Assembly: GCA_947488295.1 (NCBI GenBank)
Contig: CANKYU010000003.1
Coordinates: 124,001-188,000 of the forward strand
Source: an uncultured Anderseniella sp.
GTDB taxonomy: Bacteria; Pseudomonadota; Alphaproteobacteria; Rhizobiales; Aestuariivirgaceae
Length of the DNA stretch: 64,000 nucleotides
Direction of reading: 5' to 3'
Shown here: positions 15,060 through 24,180 of the stretch, piece by piece
Layout of the letters: each line of letters opens with the position of its first letter
How positions within the stretch are numbered: the first letter of the stretch is position 1
Position numbers and translations under genes: made by a program
Notes under the pieces: generated by a model
Told to the model about the DNA's origin: nothing
What the model saw: only the letters and a program-made list of their open reading frames with translations
The model's database searches: none

Positions 15060-17258
15060 TCAGGTACCCATGGACTTCGACATTGGCAGCACGCGGATGC
15101 GGCGTCCGCCTGCCGCAGCAATGGCATTGGCCACCGCCGGGCCGATAGACGGCACGCCGGGTTCACCGACACCTGTCGGCTTGTTGGCGGATGGTACGAT
15201 GTGCACATCAACCTGTGGCATCGCATCAATGCGCAACGGGGTATAGGTGTCGTAGTTGCCCTGTTCCACCTCGCCGTTCACCAGCGTCAGTTCTTCAGCC
15301 AGAATGGAGCCGAGACCGAAGCCGGTGCCGCCTTCCATCTGCGCCTTGATGGTGTCCGGGTTCACGGCGATGCCGCAATCCACGGCAACCGTGACCTTGT
15401 GCACGATCGGTGTGCCGTTATCCATCGAGATCTCGGCAATGTGCGCCACGACGGAACTGAAGCTTTCATGAACCGCCAGACCGCGGAACCGGCCTTCGGG
15501 GGCCGGGGTGGTCCAGCCCGCCTTGTCGGCGGCCAGTTTCAGCACGGCCGCATGACGCGGATGATCTTTCAGCAGTTCCATCCGGTAGGCATACGGGTCA
15601 GCGCCGATCTCGGCGATGACTTCATCCAGGAAACTCTCCACCGCATAGGCTGTGTGAGTGGAGCCAACCGCACGCCACCACAAGACCGGCACTTTCACAT
15701 CGGTCGTTGTCAGGCCGACATTGATGTTTTGAATGCCGTAGGGAATGTTGGACGCGCCTTCAACCGAGGTGCCGTCCACGCCATCCTTGATCAGGCCCTC
15801 AAACGGGGTGCCTGAGACAATGGACTGGCCGACAATGTGATTATGCCAGGCAACCAGGTTGTTGTCCTTGTCGAGGCCGGCCTTGAACGAATGCACATAA
15901 GCCGGACGGTAGCGGCCGCCGCGCATGTCATCCTCGCGGGTCCACTGAACCTTGACCGGTGCCTTGTAGTCGATGGCCCTGGCAACCGAGACGGCTTCTG
16001 CGACCACATCACCGTCCGCCACCGCGCGCCGGCCGAAACCGCCACCGGTTTTCATGACATGCATGGTCACCTGTTCCGGCTTCACTCCGGCAATCTTGGC
16101 GGAGATGCCCTGATACACATCCGGGATCTGGTGACCACCCCAGACTTCCAGGGTTCCGTCTGCATTCCTGCGGGCAACCGCATTGAGCGGTTCCATCGCG
16201 GCATGGGCGAGGTACGGAAACTCATAAGTCGCCTCGATGACCTTGGCCGCTGAGGAAAGCGCGGCCGCCGCATCGCCTTCGGTGCGTGCGGTGGCCTGCT
16301 GGGCTTCCCCGGCTTTGGCCTTGTACTCCGCCATGATTTCAGCACTGCCGCGGGTTTCAGCCTGTGCCTCGTCCCATTCAACAGTCAGCGCTTCACGTCC
16401 CTTGATGGCGGCCCACATGTGCTCGCCGACCACCGCGATACCACGCGGAATTTCCACCACGTCGGTGACACCGCGCACCTTCAGCGCTTCGGCGGCATCA
16501 AACGATTTCACTTTGGCGCCAAATTTTGGCGGATGCGCCACGACTGCGGTGAGCAAACCGTCGAGTTTTACATCGATGGTGAAGTCATGCGTGCCGTTGG
16601 CTTTGGCCGCACTGTCGAACCGGCGCAGTTTTTCGTTGCCGATCTGGGTCCAGTCGGCTGGGTCTTTCAGCTTCACCTCCGTGGGCAACGCCATGGCGGC
16701 GGCTTTGGCCGCCATGTCACCGAAAGTGGCGGAGTTGCCGGACGTGTCTGTCAGCTTGCCGCCGGAAACGGAAACCTGCGATGCAGGCACGCTCCAGGTG
16801 TCAGCCGCCGCTGCAATCAGCATTTCGCGTGCTGCGGCGCCGGCCTGGCGGTAACGGTCAAACGATGTTGCAATGGACGTGGAGCCGCCGGTGCCCTGCA
16901 CGGCACCGCCCCACAGAATGTTGCCATAGAGCTTGGTGTTGCCGGCGGCACCCTTGACGTCGATCTGTGACCAGTCTGCGCCCAATTCTTCAACGACGAG
17001 TGTGGCCAGGCCGTGATAGGGGCCCTGACCCATGTCGAACTGAGACGACAGGATGGTCACTGAATTGTCCGGGGCAATATGAATATAACCGGCCAGCGGG
17101 TTGGCAGGCTCGACAGCCGTGTCGGATGCCGCACTTGCCGGGGCGGCCCGCATGCCGACCATCAGGCCGCCGGCAACGGCAGACGCGCCAAGCAGGAATC
17201 CGCGGCGGCTGGTAGCTATCTTTGCAGGGTTCAGTTCGGGAATGATCTTGTTCAGCAT
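15060..17258 (-). CDS. Molybdenum hydroxylase large subunit (isoquinoline 1-oxidoreductase beta type)
   Basis: 732 residues from the ATG at 17258; the frame is open 47 codons further but that part overlaps the small-subunit gene. The N-terminus has a Tat motif (TSRRGFLLG) and AxA site, so the enzyme is periplasmic. The aldehyde oxidase/xanthine dehydrogenase Mo-binding fold follows, with GGGFGRR near the middle and a GEPGVPSIGPA segment holding the catalytic Glu near the C-terminus. It works with the 2Fe-2S subunit immediately upstream to hydroxylate an N-heterocycle or oxidise an aldehyde. No FAD subunit is present, typical of the IorAB subfamily. Exact substrate unknown. Confidence 0.85.
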   Translation of the reverse strand: MLNKIIPELNPAKIATSRRGFLLGASAVAGGLMVGMRAAPASAASDTAVEPANPLAGYIHIAPDNSVTILSSQFDMGQGPYHGLATLVVEELGADWSQIDVKGAAGNTKLYGNILWGGAVQGTGGSTSIATSFDRYRQAGAAAREMLIAAAADTWSVPASQVSVSGGKLTDTSGNSATFGDMAAKAAAMALPTEVKLKDPADWTQIGNEKLRRFDSAAKANGTHDFTIDVKLDGLLTAVVAHPPKFGAKVKSFDAAEALKVRGVTDVVEIPRGIAVVGEHMWAAIKGREALTVEWDEAQAETRGSAEIMAEYKAKAGEAQQATARTEGDAAAALSSAAKVIEATYEFPYLAHAAMEPLNAVARRNADGTLEVWGGHQIPDVYQGISAKIAGVKPEQVTMHVMKTGGGFGRRAVADGDVVAEAVSVARAIDYKAPVKVQWTREDDMRGGRYRPAYVHSFKAGLDKDNNLVAWHNHIVGQSIVSGTPFEGLIKDGVDGTSVEGASNIPYGIQNINVGLTTTDVKVPVLWWRAVGSTHTAYAVESFLDEVIAEIGADPYAYRMELLKDHPRHAAVLKLAADKAGWTTPAPEGRFRGLAVHESFSSVVAHIAEISMDNGTPIVHKVTVAVDCGIAVNPDTIKAQMEGGTGFGLGSILAEELTLVNGEVEQGNYDTYTPLRIDAMPQVDVHIVPSANKPTGVGEPGVPSIGPAVANAIAAAGGRRIRVLPMSKSMGT

Positions 17259-17262
17259 GGGC

Positions 17263-17724
17263 TCAGGCCTCCAGGCGCTTGGCGGCTTCATGAATGCCGG
17301 CGCGAATGCGTTGATAGGTGGCACAGCGGCACAGATTGCCGGACAGTGCATCATTGATGTCTTCGTCTGTCGGTTTCGGTGTTTCATTGAGCAGGGCAAC
17401 AGCGGCCATCACCTGGCCGGACTGGCAATAGCCGCACTGTGGCACATCCAGGTCGGCCCAGACCTTCTGGACGGTTTCCGCAACCTTGCCGGTGACACCT
17501 TCGATCGTGGTGATGGTCGAGCCTTCTGCATCCGAGACCTGCAACTGGCAAGAGCGTGTCGGCACACCATCTACATGCACCGTGCACGCGCCGCACTGGG
17601 CAAGGCCGCAGCCGAACTTGGTGCCGGTCAGACCTGCCACATCGCGGATGACCCACAGCAGCGGCATGTCCTCGTCGACGTCAAAAGATTTCTGCTCACC
17701 GTTTATATTGAGATTGTAAGCCAC
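17263..17724 (-). CDS. 2Fe-2S subunit of molybdenum hydroxylase (isoquinoline 1-oxidoreductase alpha type)
   Basis: 153 residues. The plant-type ferredoxin domain has GCGLAQCGACTVHVDG, and the C-terminal helical domain has CGYCQSGQ and GNLCRCATYQRI, giving the eight Cys for two 2Fe-2S clusters. It passes electrons from the Mo subunit whose gene starts five bases downstream. There is no signal peptide, so it would be co-exported with the Tat-bearing large subunit. Divergent from the AraC regulator at 18037. Confidence 0.9.
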   Translation of the reverse strand: MAYNLNINGEQKSFDVDEDMPLLWVIRDVAGLTGTKFGCGLAQCGACTVHVDGVPTRSCQLQVSDAEGSTITTIEGVTGKVAETVQKVWADLDVPQCGYCQSGQVMAAVALLNETPKPTDEDINDALSGNLCRCATYQRIRAGIHEAAKRLEA

Positions 17725-17794
17725 TTGAAAATCCTCTCTGTTTAGCCCAGCGCCTCAACTGAAAACGGCACCGGGGTATGGATGGATTGGAATC

Positions 17795-17883
17795 CAGACT
17801 TAAAAGTCTGTAATGGTCGCATTGTCGGCAGCTTTGCACAGCGCAATCGATTGTCCGCACAAAGCGAACCGTCTGCTGCCGAC
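17795..17883. promoter_or_regulatory. Palindromes in the divergent iorAB/AraC promoter region
   Basis: The 312-bp divergent interval 17725-18036 holds a perfect palindrome, CAGACTTAAAAGTCTG (17795-17810), and GTCGGCAG (17824-17831) matched by CTGCCGAC (17876-17883). These are candidate operators or promoter elements for the AraC regulator and hydroxylase genes. Nothing else was recognised in the interval. Confidence 0.4.
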
Positions 17884-18036
17884 ACCGGCGAACCTGATAC
17901 CGGATACTTAGTCACGAGCAGGCCCGGTCGCTTGCCGCATACTCCGGAAAACTTGCCTATTCCTCCGATCCGCCAGATTTTGGGATGATTGGTATTCTGC
18001 AATCACATATATCTGCGTGATTAAAGGAACTTGCTC

Positions 18037-18927
18037 ATGAAACTCCGCGAAGTCGCCGAATACGTGGAACGCCACGCCCTGAAACACCCGTCTTCGGATC
18101 AACCGATACCGCTGGGCGTGGATGGCATGTCGATTTTCCGGCAGCCCAGTTGCACCACATTCGAGGCGTTGCTGTACCAGCCGATCGCCTGTCTGATTTT
18201 GCAAGGCAGCAAGGAAACAGTAGTCGGTGAGCGCACGGTGACCTACGGCACAGGAGACTCGCTTGTTGTCAGCCATGATGTGCCGGTTGTCTCACGCGTC
18301 ATCGACGCCAGCGCCGCCAAACCCTATCTGGGCGTAATTCTCGAACTCGACATGGGGATCATCCGCAGTCTCGATGATGAGATCGGCGCCATTCGGTCAG
18401 AAGAGAAGAACGCGCTGTCTGTTGATGTAAGCGCGTCAGACGAAGCGCTGATTGACGCATTTGGCCGTTGCGTTGCCCTCGCGGACCGGCCATTGGAAGC
18501 CAGGGCACTGGCGCCGCTGATCATCAGGGAGATTCACTTCCGCCTGCTGATGGCGCCGCACGGCGCCATGCTGCGCAGATTGCGCTGGCGCGACAGTCAC
18601 GCAAGCCGTGTCCAGGTTGCCGTTTCGCACATCCGCCAGAACTACAAGTCCGTGCTGGCCGTGGCCGAGCTTGCCAGGCTGGCCGGGATGAGCACGTCGT
18701 CTTTCCATGAGCATTTCAAGTCTGTTACGACCACAACGCCGCTGCAGTATCAAAAGCACCTTCGCCTGATGGAGGCAAAGCGCCTGTTGTCGGAGGGAAA
18801 TCATACGGTATCGACCGTGGCGTATGAAATCGGATACGAAAGCCTGAACCAGTTCAGCCGAGAGTATGCCCGCAAGTTTGGTGCTTCGCCGCGAAACGAT
18901 CAGGCGAACCTGTCGGCTTCCGGCTGA
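18037..18927 (+). CDS. AraC family transcriptional regulator
   Basis: 296 residues from the ATG at 18037, which has AAAGGA eight bases upstream. The N-terminal cupin-like part (about 1-185) fits the AraC_N domain type seen in YqhC-like regulators. The C-terminal double helix-turn-helix (about 190-290) includes LAVAELARLAGMSTSSFHEH and VSTVAYEIGYESLNQFSREY. It is divergent from the molybdenum hydroxylase pair and is the likely regulator of it. YqhC-type proteins often sense aldehydes, which would suit an aldehyde-oxidising partner; this last point is inference. Confidence 0.85.
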   Translation: MKLREVAEYVERHALKHPSSDQPIPLGVDGMSIFRQPSCTTFEALLYQPIACLILQGSKETVVGERTVTYGTGDSLVVSHDVPVVSRVIDASAAKPYLGVILELDMGIIRSLDDEIGAIRSEEKNALSVDVSASDEALIDAFGRCVALADRPLEARALAPLIIREIHFRLLMAPHGAMLRRLRWRDSHASRVQVAVSHIRQNYKSVLAVAELARLAGMSTSSFHEHFKSVTTTTPLQYQKHLRLMEAKRLLSEGNHTVSTVAYEIGYESLNQFSREYARKFGASPRNDQANLSASG

Positions 18928-18981
18928 GCTCGAGTTCGTTCGCTGCTATCTGCAGCCCGGAACAGTGATGTACAAGGACTG

Positions 18982-20304
18982 ATGGCAGACAACATTCCAG
19001 GCCAGGTGACAGACAGGTACCAGCGGCTCTACGCGGCAGAGGCACGTGGGCTGCGACTGGCCATCCTGTGCCGGACACTGGCCGTGCTGGCTTGCGCCAT
19101 CTGGTTTTTCCTGTCCTATCAGTCCATCGGCGAGCTTCCCCGCGGATGGGGCGTTCTCGGCCTGACGATGTTTGTTGTCATCGGCGCTGCCTACTACCCG
19201 CTCATCGGGTCGCGGTGGGACAGGCCGTGGGTGAAGTACATCATCTACTCGCTTGATGTGGCCTTGCTGTGCGCCTTGTTTGCGCTGATCCCGGTAAGCG
19301 CGGCAGATCAGGTGCCGCAGATCATCGCGTTTCGCGCTTACGGTATTTATTACCTATTGCCGTTTCTGGGCCTGGCATGCCTGTCCATGTCATGGGGGCT
19401 GGTTGCCTGGACGGGAACGGTGATTGCGGCCGGCTGGTGGGTTGCGTTCTGGTATGTAATATCCGGCATGGAGCGGACACTGAGCTGGGGAGACATGCCC
19501 TCAGATCCCACCGCAGGTGACTACGAGCAGATTTTCCTGTCTCCTGATTTCATCAGCATCGGCGGCAGGGTGGAGGAAACCGGCTTCGTGCTGATCACCG
19601 CCTTTGTACTCTCTCTCGCGGTGTACCGGGTCAGGCAGGTTTTCTTCGCCCAGGTACAGGCAGAGGACGCGCGCGAGAAAGTATCGCGCACGCTTGGCCA
19701 GTATGTACCCGAGACCATTGCCACCCGGCTGCTGCATGGCGAAGGCGAACTGGAGCCGCAGGTTCGGCTCGGTTCGGTCCTGATGGTGGACATTGAGCAG
19801 TTTTCCGATTTCGCCAATAACAGAGAGCCGCGCCAGGTCATAACCACGCTCAACGAATTCCTTGCCGCATGTGCAGATGAGGTCAGCAAATGTGATGGTG
19901 TGGTGGTAAGCTATCTCGGCGATGGTTTGCTGGCCACCTTCAACACGCCCATCGAAGTTCCCAACCCGTCAGAGAGTGCCGTAAATGCAGCCCGGTCATT
20001 GATTGCCATGTCGCAAGCCAGGCAGTTTTCAGACACACGGTTTCGCCTGCGCGCCGGAATTGCCACCGGCGAGATTGCCGCCGGCATTGTCGGGTCTTCC
20101 AGCCGGCAGGCGTTTACTGTCTACGGTGAGACCGTGAATCGGGCAGCCAGGCTTGAGCAACTCAACAAGAAGACCGGTTCCAGAGTGTTGATGGACAGGG
20201 CAACCAGAGATCATCTCCAGGAAGGCCACGACATCAGTCCCGCCGGGGAGCACCGCGTTCAGGGACTTGCCCAGCCGCTGGCCGTTTGGGCTGTGGGCGC
20301 ATAG
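18982..20304 (+). CDS. Membrane-bound class III adenylate/guanylate cyclase
   Basis: 440 residues. The first 230 residues contain about six hydrophobic helices. After a short linker (EDAREKVSRTLGQYVPETIA) a class III cyclase catalytic domain occupies about 262-440: MVDIEQFSDF supplies the first metal Asp, YLGDGLLATF the second, and ETVNRAARLEQLNKKTGS the transition-state Asn/Arg region. It should make cAMP (or cGMP) in response to a membrane-linked signal. It begins 54 bp after the AraC gene but may be an independent unit. Confidence 0.85.
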   Translation: MADNIPGQVTDRYQRLYAAEARGLRLAILCRTLAVLACAIWFFLSYQSIGELPRGWGVLGLTMFVVIGAAYYPLIGSRWDRPWVKYIIYSLDVALLCALFALIPVSAADQVPQIIAFRAYGIYYLLPFLGLACLSMSWGLVAWTGTVIAAGWWVAFWYVISGMERTLSWGDMPSDPTAGDYEQIFLSPDFISIGGRVEETGFVLITAFVLSLAVYRVRQVFFAQVQAEDAREKVSRTLGQYVPETIATRLLHGEGELEPQVRLGSVLMVDIEQFSDFANNREPRQVITTLNEFLAACADEVSKCDGVVVSYLGDGLLATFNTPIEVPNPSESAVNAARSLIAMSQARQFSDTRFRLRAGIATGEIAAGIVGSSSRQAFTVYGETVNRAARLEQLNKKTGSRVLMDRATRDHLQEGHDISPAGEHRVQGLAQPLAVWAVGA

Positions 20305-20433
20305 TCTGCACAAGTGGGAAAATTCCGGGCTAAACGCTTCAAAAACAAAGACTTGTGCGATTGATCTGATTCAGTCCGTCAAGCAGCGAAGAGGAATTTC
20401 TGCTGCTTGGGCGCCGATGCCAACGAAATTCGC

Positions 20434-20898
20434 TCACGATTGCGTCGCCCCGACGCGTGCCAGCGCATCGCGCGCAATCAGGATGTGGAACGGCAGAATT
20501 GTCTTGAGATAAAGCCGGCCGCCAATGTTGTGCGGATGCACCCACGTCGCCAGAAATACCCGACCGTCCTGCGACAGGACCGACACTCTAAAATTCAGGT
20601 GCTTGTCGTTGAACCCGGCAATCAGTTCGCGAGCTGTTTCGGTTTCCACCGGAAACACACCGACCTTGTCCGGCGCTGCCGGCCCGTCGTTGGAAAGACC
20701 GAAAGGCGAGGTGACGATCCTGCGGATGCGCAGAAGAAACCGCGCCCATCCGGGAAAGTCGGTGATCACTTCGGCTGCGCGGCGCGGTGACAGATCGGAT
20801 GTTATGCAATAGCAGTCCAGAAAGTCGGTCGGGGAAACTCGTTCACCCAGAAGGCTGTGCGGAGGAAGCTCGGTTGCTGTCACATGGGCCGCGGGCAT
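20434..20898 (-). CDS. DUF2867 family protein
   Basis: 154 residues. The pattern DFLDCYCITSDLSPRRAAEV, then GPAAPDKVGVFPVETETA, then LNFRVSVLSQDGRVFLATWV and the closing LPFHILIARDALARV is that of DUF2867 proteins, which share a START/SRPBCC-like look and have no known activity. A GGGAG sits ten bases before the ATG. Convergent with the cyclase gene. Confidence 0.65.
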   Translation of the reverse strand: MPAAHVTATELPPHSLLGERVSPTDFLDCYCITSDLSPRRAAEVITDFPGWARFLLRIRRIVTSPFGLSNDGPAAPDKVGVFPVETETARELIAGFNDKHLNFRVSVLSQDGRVFLATWVHPHNIGGRLYLKTILPFHILIARDALARVGATQS

Positions 20899-21009
20899 GC
20901 TTGGCCATCTCCCAAATCGTTATGGCGTCGGGAAGTTCCATTCCAAGATAAGCCGTGCAGTCCGCAAATGCACGGCCCGGTGCTGTGTCAAAGCAACTCA
21001 GGGCAATGC

Positions 21010-21903
21010 TCAATCGTCCGGCTTTGTGCGTCGAGCTGCGTCTTCGGCGATGAGTGTGGGGTTAAGCAGTTCGCTTATCATGCGGTTGCCGTGACCGTCC
21101 GATGCCGCGCTTGAGAAAACCCCGAGCAGGGCTGACAGCAAATCGGAGTTGCATGAATTCTGCTTCGCCAGCTCGGTGAAATACGACAGGTCCTTCACAC
21201 TGTTGTCGACGGAAAATTTGTATCCCTGGAAATCTCCGGCAACAGCCCCGCCGGCAATACGCTCAAACCCGACCGATTTACCGGATCCGTGTTGAGCCAG
21301 TTCGTAGAGTTTTTGCCAGTCGACACCCAGCGCTCGCGCTTTGCGGAAAGTTTCGACAACAAGGGCTGCGGTTCCCAGCGCCAGAAAGTTGCTGACCAGT
21401 TTGGCACGCGTGCCGGTACCGGCCGGACCGAACTGCTCTATCTGCCTGCAAAAACACGACAGCACATCGCGCGCCTCTTGCGGCAGCTCCTTGTCGCAAC
21501 CGACAATGGCACCAAGCACGCCTTCGCCCGCCTGTTGTGCGCCGCCGGTCACGGGTGCCTACACATAGGTTACGTCCAGCTCCGCCAGAGCTGAACTGAA
21601 GGCTTCGGGAGCATCGGACGTGTTGGTAGTGGTATCGATGACCAGCATGCCCGGGCGCAGCACTGGCGTGATCTCTTCAATGATCTTCCGGGCTGCAGGC
21701 GTGCCGGTGACGCACAGCACGATGACGTCAACCTGCCCGGCCAGCATGGCAGCCGACCCGGCTTCGCGCGCACCTCTGGAAACCAGATCGTCTATTGGCT
21801 GACGATTACGATGCGCCACGACGTGAAGCTCATGACCTGCCGCCAGCATGTTTACCGCCATGCCGTGTCCCATAAGACCGGCGCCAATCAGGCCGATTTT
21901 CAT
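21010..21903 (-). pseudogene. Beta-hydroxyacid dehydrogenase (HIBADH/GlxR type) broken by an in-frame TAG
   Basis: 894 nt that would encode 297 residues if codon 115 were sense. The N-terminal half starts KIGLIGAGLMGHGMA (Rossmann motif) and runs to ELDVTYV; then TAG at 21559-21561; then, in the same frame, APVTGGAQQAGEG, the substrate loop, the catalytic-Lys region TRAKLVSNFL and the rest to a normal C-terminus. The stop falls where family members have the Asp of DAPVTGG. No frameshift is involved and the rest looks intact, so the break is recent, a sequencing error, or readthrough. A GTG at 21552 could restart a C-terminal fragment without an NAD domain. The family includes 3-hydroxyisobutyrate dehydrogenase and tartronate semialdehyde reductase. 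Same direction as the IclR gene upstream. Confidence 0.75.
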
Positions 21904-21931
21904 ATTCCTCTCCTCACGCTGTGCTGGCGTG

Positions 21932-22762
21932 TCACTCCGCCTGTTTCGACGTCCGGCCGCCCAGCAGCCTGGTCACTTCAGTTGCGGCTCGCCTCACCTT
22001 CGGGCCCAGTTCACTGATCACGTCGTCCGGTAAACGTGCCGCCGGGCCGGAGATGGAAATCCCGGCAATGGCTTCGCCATGAAAATTGTGTATCGGGGCT
22101 GCAATGCACCTCATGCCGTAGTGGCGTTCTTCATCGTCGTGTGACCATCCGCGCCGGCGTGTAGCCTCGAGGTCTGCAAACAGGGCATCCGGTGAGGTCA
22201 GGGTCTTGGAGGTGAACTCCTCAAGGCCTTTCTTCTGCAAGACCTGTTCAACCTTGGTTCGCGGCATTTCCGCAAGCAATGCCTTGCCTATTCCTGAGCA
22301 GTGCATCGGGCCGCGCGTTCCGACGCTGAAGAACGCCCGGATCGGGTTCGGCGTTTCGACCTGGCTGAGGAACACCACATCGCCGTCATCGCCGATGCCC
22401 AGATTGGCCGTCTCGCCGGTTTCCTCCATCAGCCGGCGCATCACGTCGCGGCCGGCTTCAACCAGAGAGGTGCGTTGAACAAAGGCACTGCCGATGCGGA
22501 ATGCCTCAATACCGATCATCCATTCCTGGGTCGTTTCATCAAAATCGACAAACCCCCGTTTCTGCAGGGTCACCAGCAGGCGATGAGCAGTTGATGCCGG
22601 CATGCCGACCCGCAGCGCCAGATCGGTGAGCGTCGTCTTGCTCTGCTTTGCCACGACCATCAGCAATTGCAGGCCCCGGTCAAGCGCCTGGACTGTTGCG
22701 CCGTTTGTCTCCGGTGACAGCGAGCGCGGCCTGCCGCGTGTCCGGGTGCTCTGTTCTGCCAC
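21932..22762 (-). CDS. bhcR: IclR family regulator of the beta-hydroxyaspartate cycle (BhcR-like)
   Basis: 276 residues: an N-terminal IclR winged helix (LDRGLQLLMVVAKQSKTTLT... MPASTAHRLLVTLQKRGFV) and a GAF-like IclR effector domain ending around 255. It is divergent from bhcABCD, the arrangement described in Paracoccus denitrificans, where BhcR binds the bhc promoter and senses glyoxylate. The AT-rich 220-bp interval between them holds a palindrome that may be its operator. The broken reductase gene follows it on the same strand. Confidence 0.85.
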   Translation of the reverse strand: MAEQSTRTRGRPRSLSPETNGATVQALDRGLQLLMVVAKQSKTTLTDLALRVGMPASTAHRLLVTLQKRGFVDFDETTQEWMIGIEAFRIGSAFVQRTSLVEAGRDVMRRLMEETGETANLGIGDDGDVVFLSQVETPNPIRAFFSVGTRGPMHCSGIGKALLAEMPRTKVEQVLQKKGLEEFTSKTLTSPDALFADLEATRRRGWSHDDEERHYGMRCIAAPIHNFHGEAIAGISISGPAARLPDDVISELGPKVRRAATEVTRLLGGRTSKQAE

Positions 22763-22811
22763 TCTGCGGTCTCCTGACGCCTGAATTATCGCTTGTTTTC
22801 AATTTATATGA

Positions 22812-22828
22812 TTGAAAAAAATTTTCAA
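22812..22828. promoter_or_regulatory. Candidate operator in the bhcR-bhcA interval
   Basis: TTGAAAA-AAA-TTTTCAA is a perfect 7-bp inverted repeat in a strongly AT-rich interval (22763-22982) between the IclR gene and bhcA. IclR proteins usually bind short palindromes of this kind. A partial copy, TTGAAAAAATATTAATTGAA, lies about 40 bp to the right. No measured site supports it. Confidence 0.45.
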
Positions 22829-22982
22829 ATAAAATCGATTAATGCAATTTGAAAAAATATTAATTGAATAAAATCAATGTATTATATTTTTTCTATTAAA
22901 ATGGAATATTTTTTCAGAAAAATTGCGTTTATGTCGAAGCCATGTATGCTGATGAAAGTCCCAATCAAGTGGAGGAAGCAGC

Positions 22983-24173
22983 ATGACTGGTCAGAACCCT
23001 GTCTTCATACCAGGCCCGACAAACATTCCCGATCGTTTGCGCTATGCCATGAGCATTCAGTCCATGGATCATCGCGCGCCTGATTTCGTCGAGCTGCTGT
23101 CGCCTGTTCTTGCCGATCTGAAGAAGGTTTTCAAAACACAGGCAGGTCAGGTGATCTCGTTTCCCGGCAGCGGCACGGGCGGCTGGGAGGCGGCGGTCAC
23201 CAACACGCTGTCTCCGGGAGACAAGGTGCTTGTCGCCCGGTTCGGCATGTTTTCCCATCGCTGGATAGATTTGTGCCAGCGCCACAATCTCGATGTCGAA
23301 GTGATCGAGTGCGAGTGGGGGACCGGCGCGCCTGCCGACATTTACGGTGAACGTCTGGCTGCCGATAAGGATCACGAGATCAAGGCGGTTCTTGTCACGC
23401 ATAACGAAACGGCAACCGGGGTGCGCAGCGACATCGGCGCGGTCCGCAAGGCTATGGACGATGCTGGACATCCTGCGATGCTGTACGTGGACTGCGTTAG
23501 TTCACTGGCATCCATGGACTTCCGCATGGACGAATGGGGTGTCGATCTGGCGGTTTCCGGTTCGCAGAAGGGCTTCATGCTCGCGACTGGGATGGCCATC
23601 ATCGGTGTGAGCCAGAAGGCGCTGGCTGCCTGCGAAACGGCCACATGCCCGCGCTGTTATTTCGACTTTCGCGACATGGCCGGCGCCAATGCCAGGGGCG
23701 GCTATCCTTACACGCCGCCCTTGCAGATCATGTACGGGCTTCGCGAGAGCCTGGATATGCTGTTCGAAGAAGGCCTGGACAATGTTTTTGCCCGCCACTA
23801 CCGGATTGCCGAAGGCGTGCGGGAAGCAGTCAGGGCATGGGACATGCAACTGTGTGCAAAGAGCCCGGAGCTTTATTCCGACACGGTCAGCGCGGTTTAT
23901 GTCCCTGAAGGCTTTGACAGCAATGTTCTTACCGACCATGCTTTTGATGTCTACGGTGTATCGTTTGGCATCGGGCTCGGTGAAATGGCCAACAAGGCGT
24001 TTCGTATCGGCCATCTCGGCTCGATGACCGATGTCATGGCATTGTCGGGAATATCGGCAATCGAAATGGCGATGAAGGACCTGGATTATCCGATTGAATC
24101 CGGTGCCGGTGTGTCTGCCGCGCAAGACTACTACCGTGCAACCGCCCGCCGCCCTCAATTGAAAGCTGCATGA
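22983..24173 (+). CDS. bhcA: Aspartate-glyoxylate aminotransferase (BhcA)
   Basis: 396 residues, class V aminotransferase of the serine-glyoxylate aminotransferase type. It starts NPVFIPGPTNIPDRLR, has PGSGTGGWEAA for PLP phosphate binding and VSGSQKGFML with the PLP Lys at about 196. In the beta-hydroxyaspartate cycle this enzyme converts glyoxylate to glycine with aspartate as donor. The ATG has GGAGG seven bases upstream. It opens a five-gene plus-strand operon; bhcB starts seven bases after its stop. Confidence 0.9.
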   Translation: MTGQNPVFIPGPTNIPDRLRYAMSIQSMDHRAPDFVELLSPVLADLKKVFKTQAGQVISFPGSGTGGWEAAVTNTLSPGDKVLVARFGMFSHRWIDLCQRHNLDVEVIECEWGTGAPADIYGERLAADKDHEIKAVLVTHNETATGVRSDIGAVRKAMDDAGHPAMLYVDCVSSLASMDFRMDEWGVDLAVSGSQKGFMLATGMAIIGVSQKALAACETATCPRCYFDFRDMAGANARGGYPYTPPLQIMYGLRESLDMLFEEGLDNVFARHYRIAEGVREAVRAWDMQLCAKSPELYSDTVSAVYVPEGFDSNVLTDHAFDVYGVSFGIGLGEMANKAFRIGHLGSMTDVMALSGISAIEMAMKDLDYPIESGAGVSAAQDYYRATARRPQLKAA

Positions 24174-24180
24174 GGATGCC

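Noticed and set aside
21010..21903. Frameshift in the dehydrogenase gene
   Set aside because: Both halves are in the same reading frame; the only lesion visible is the TAG codon.
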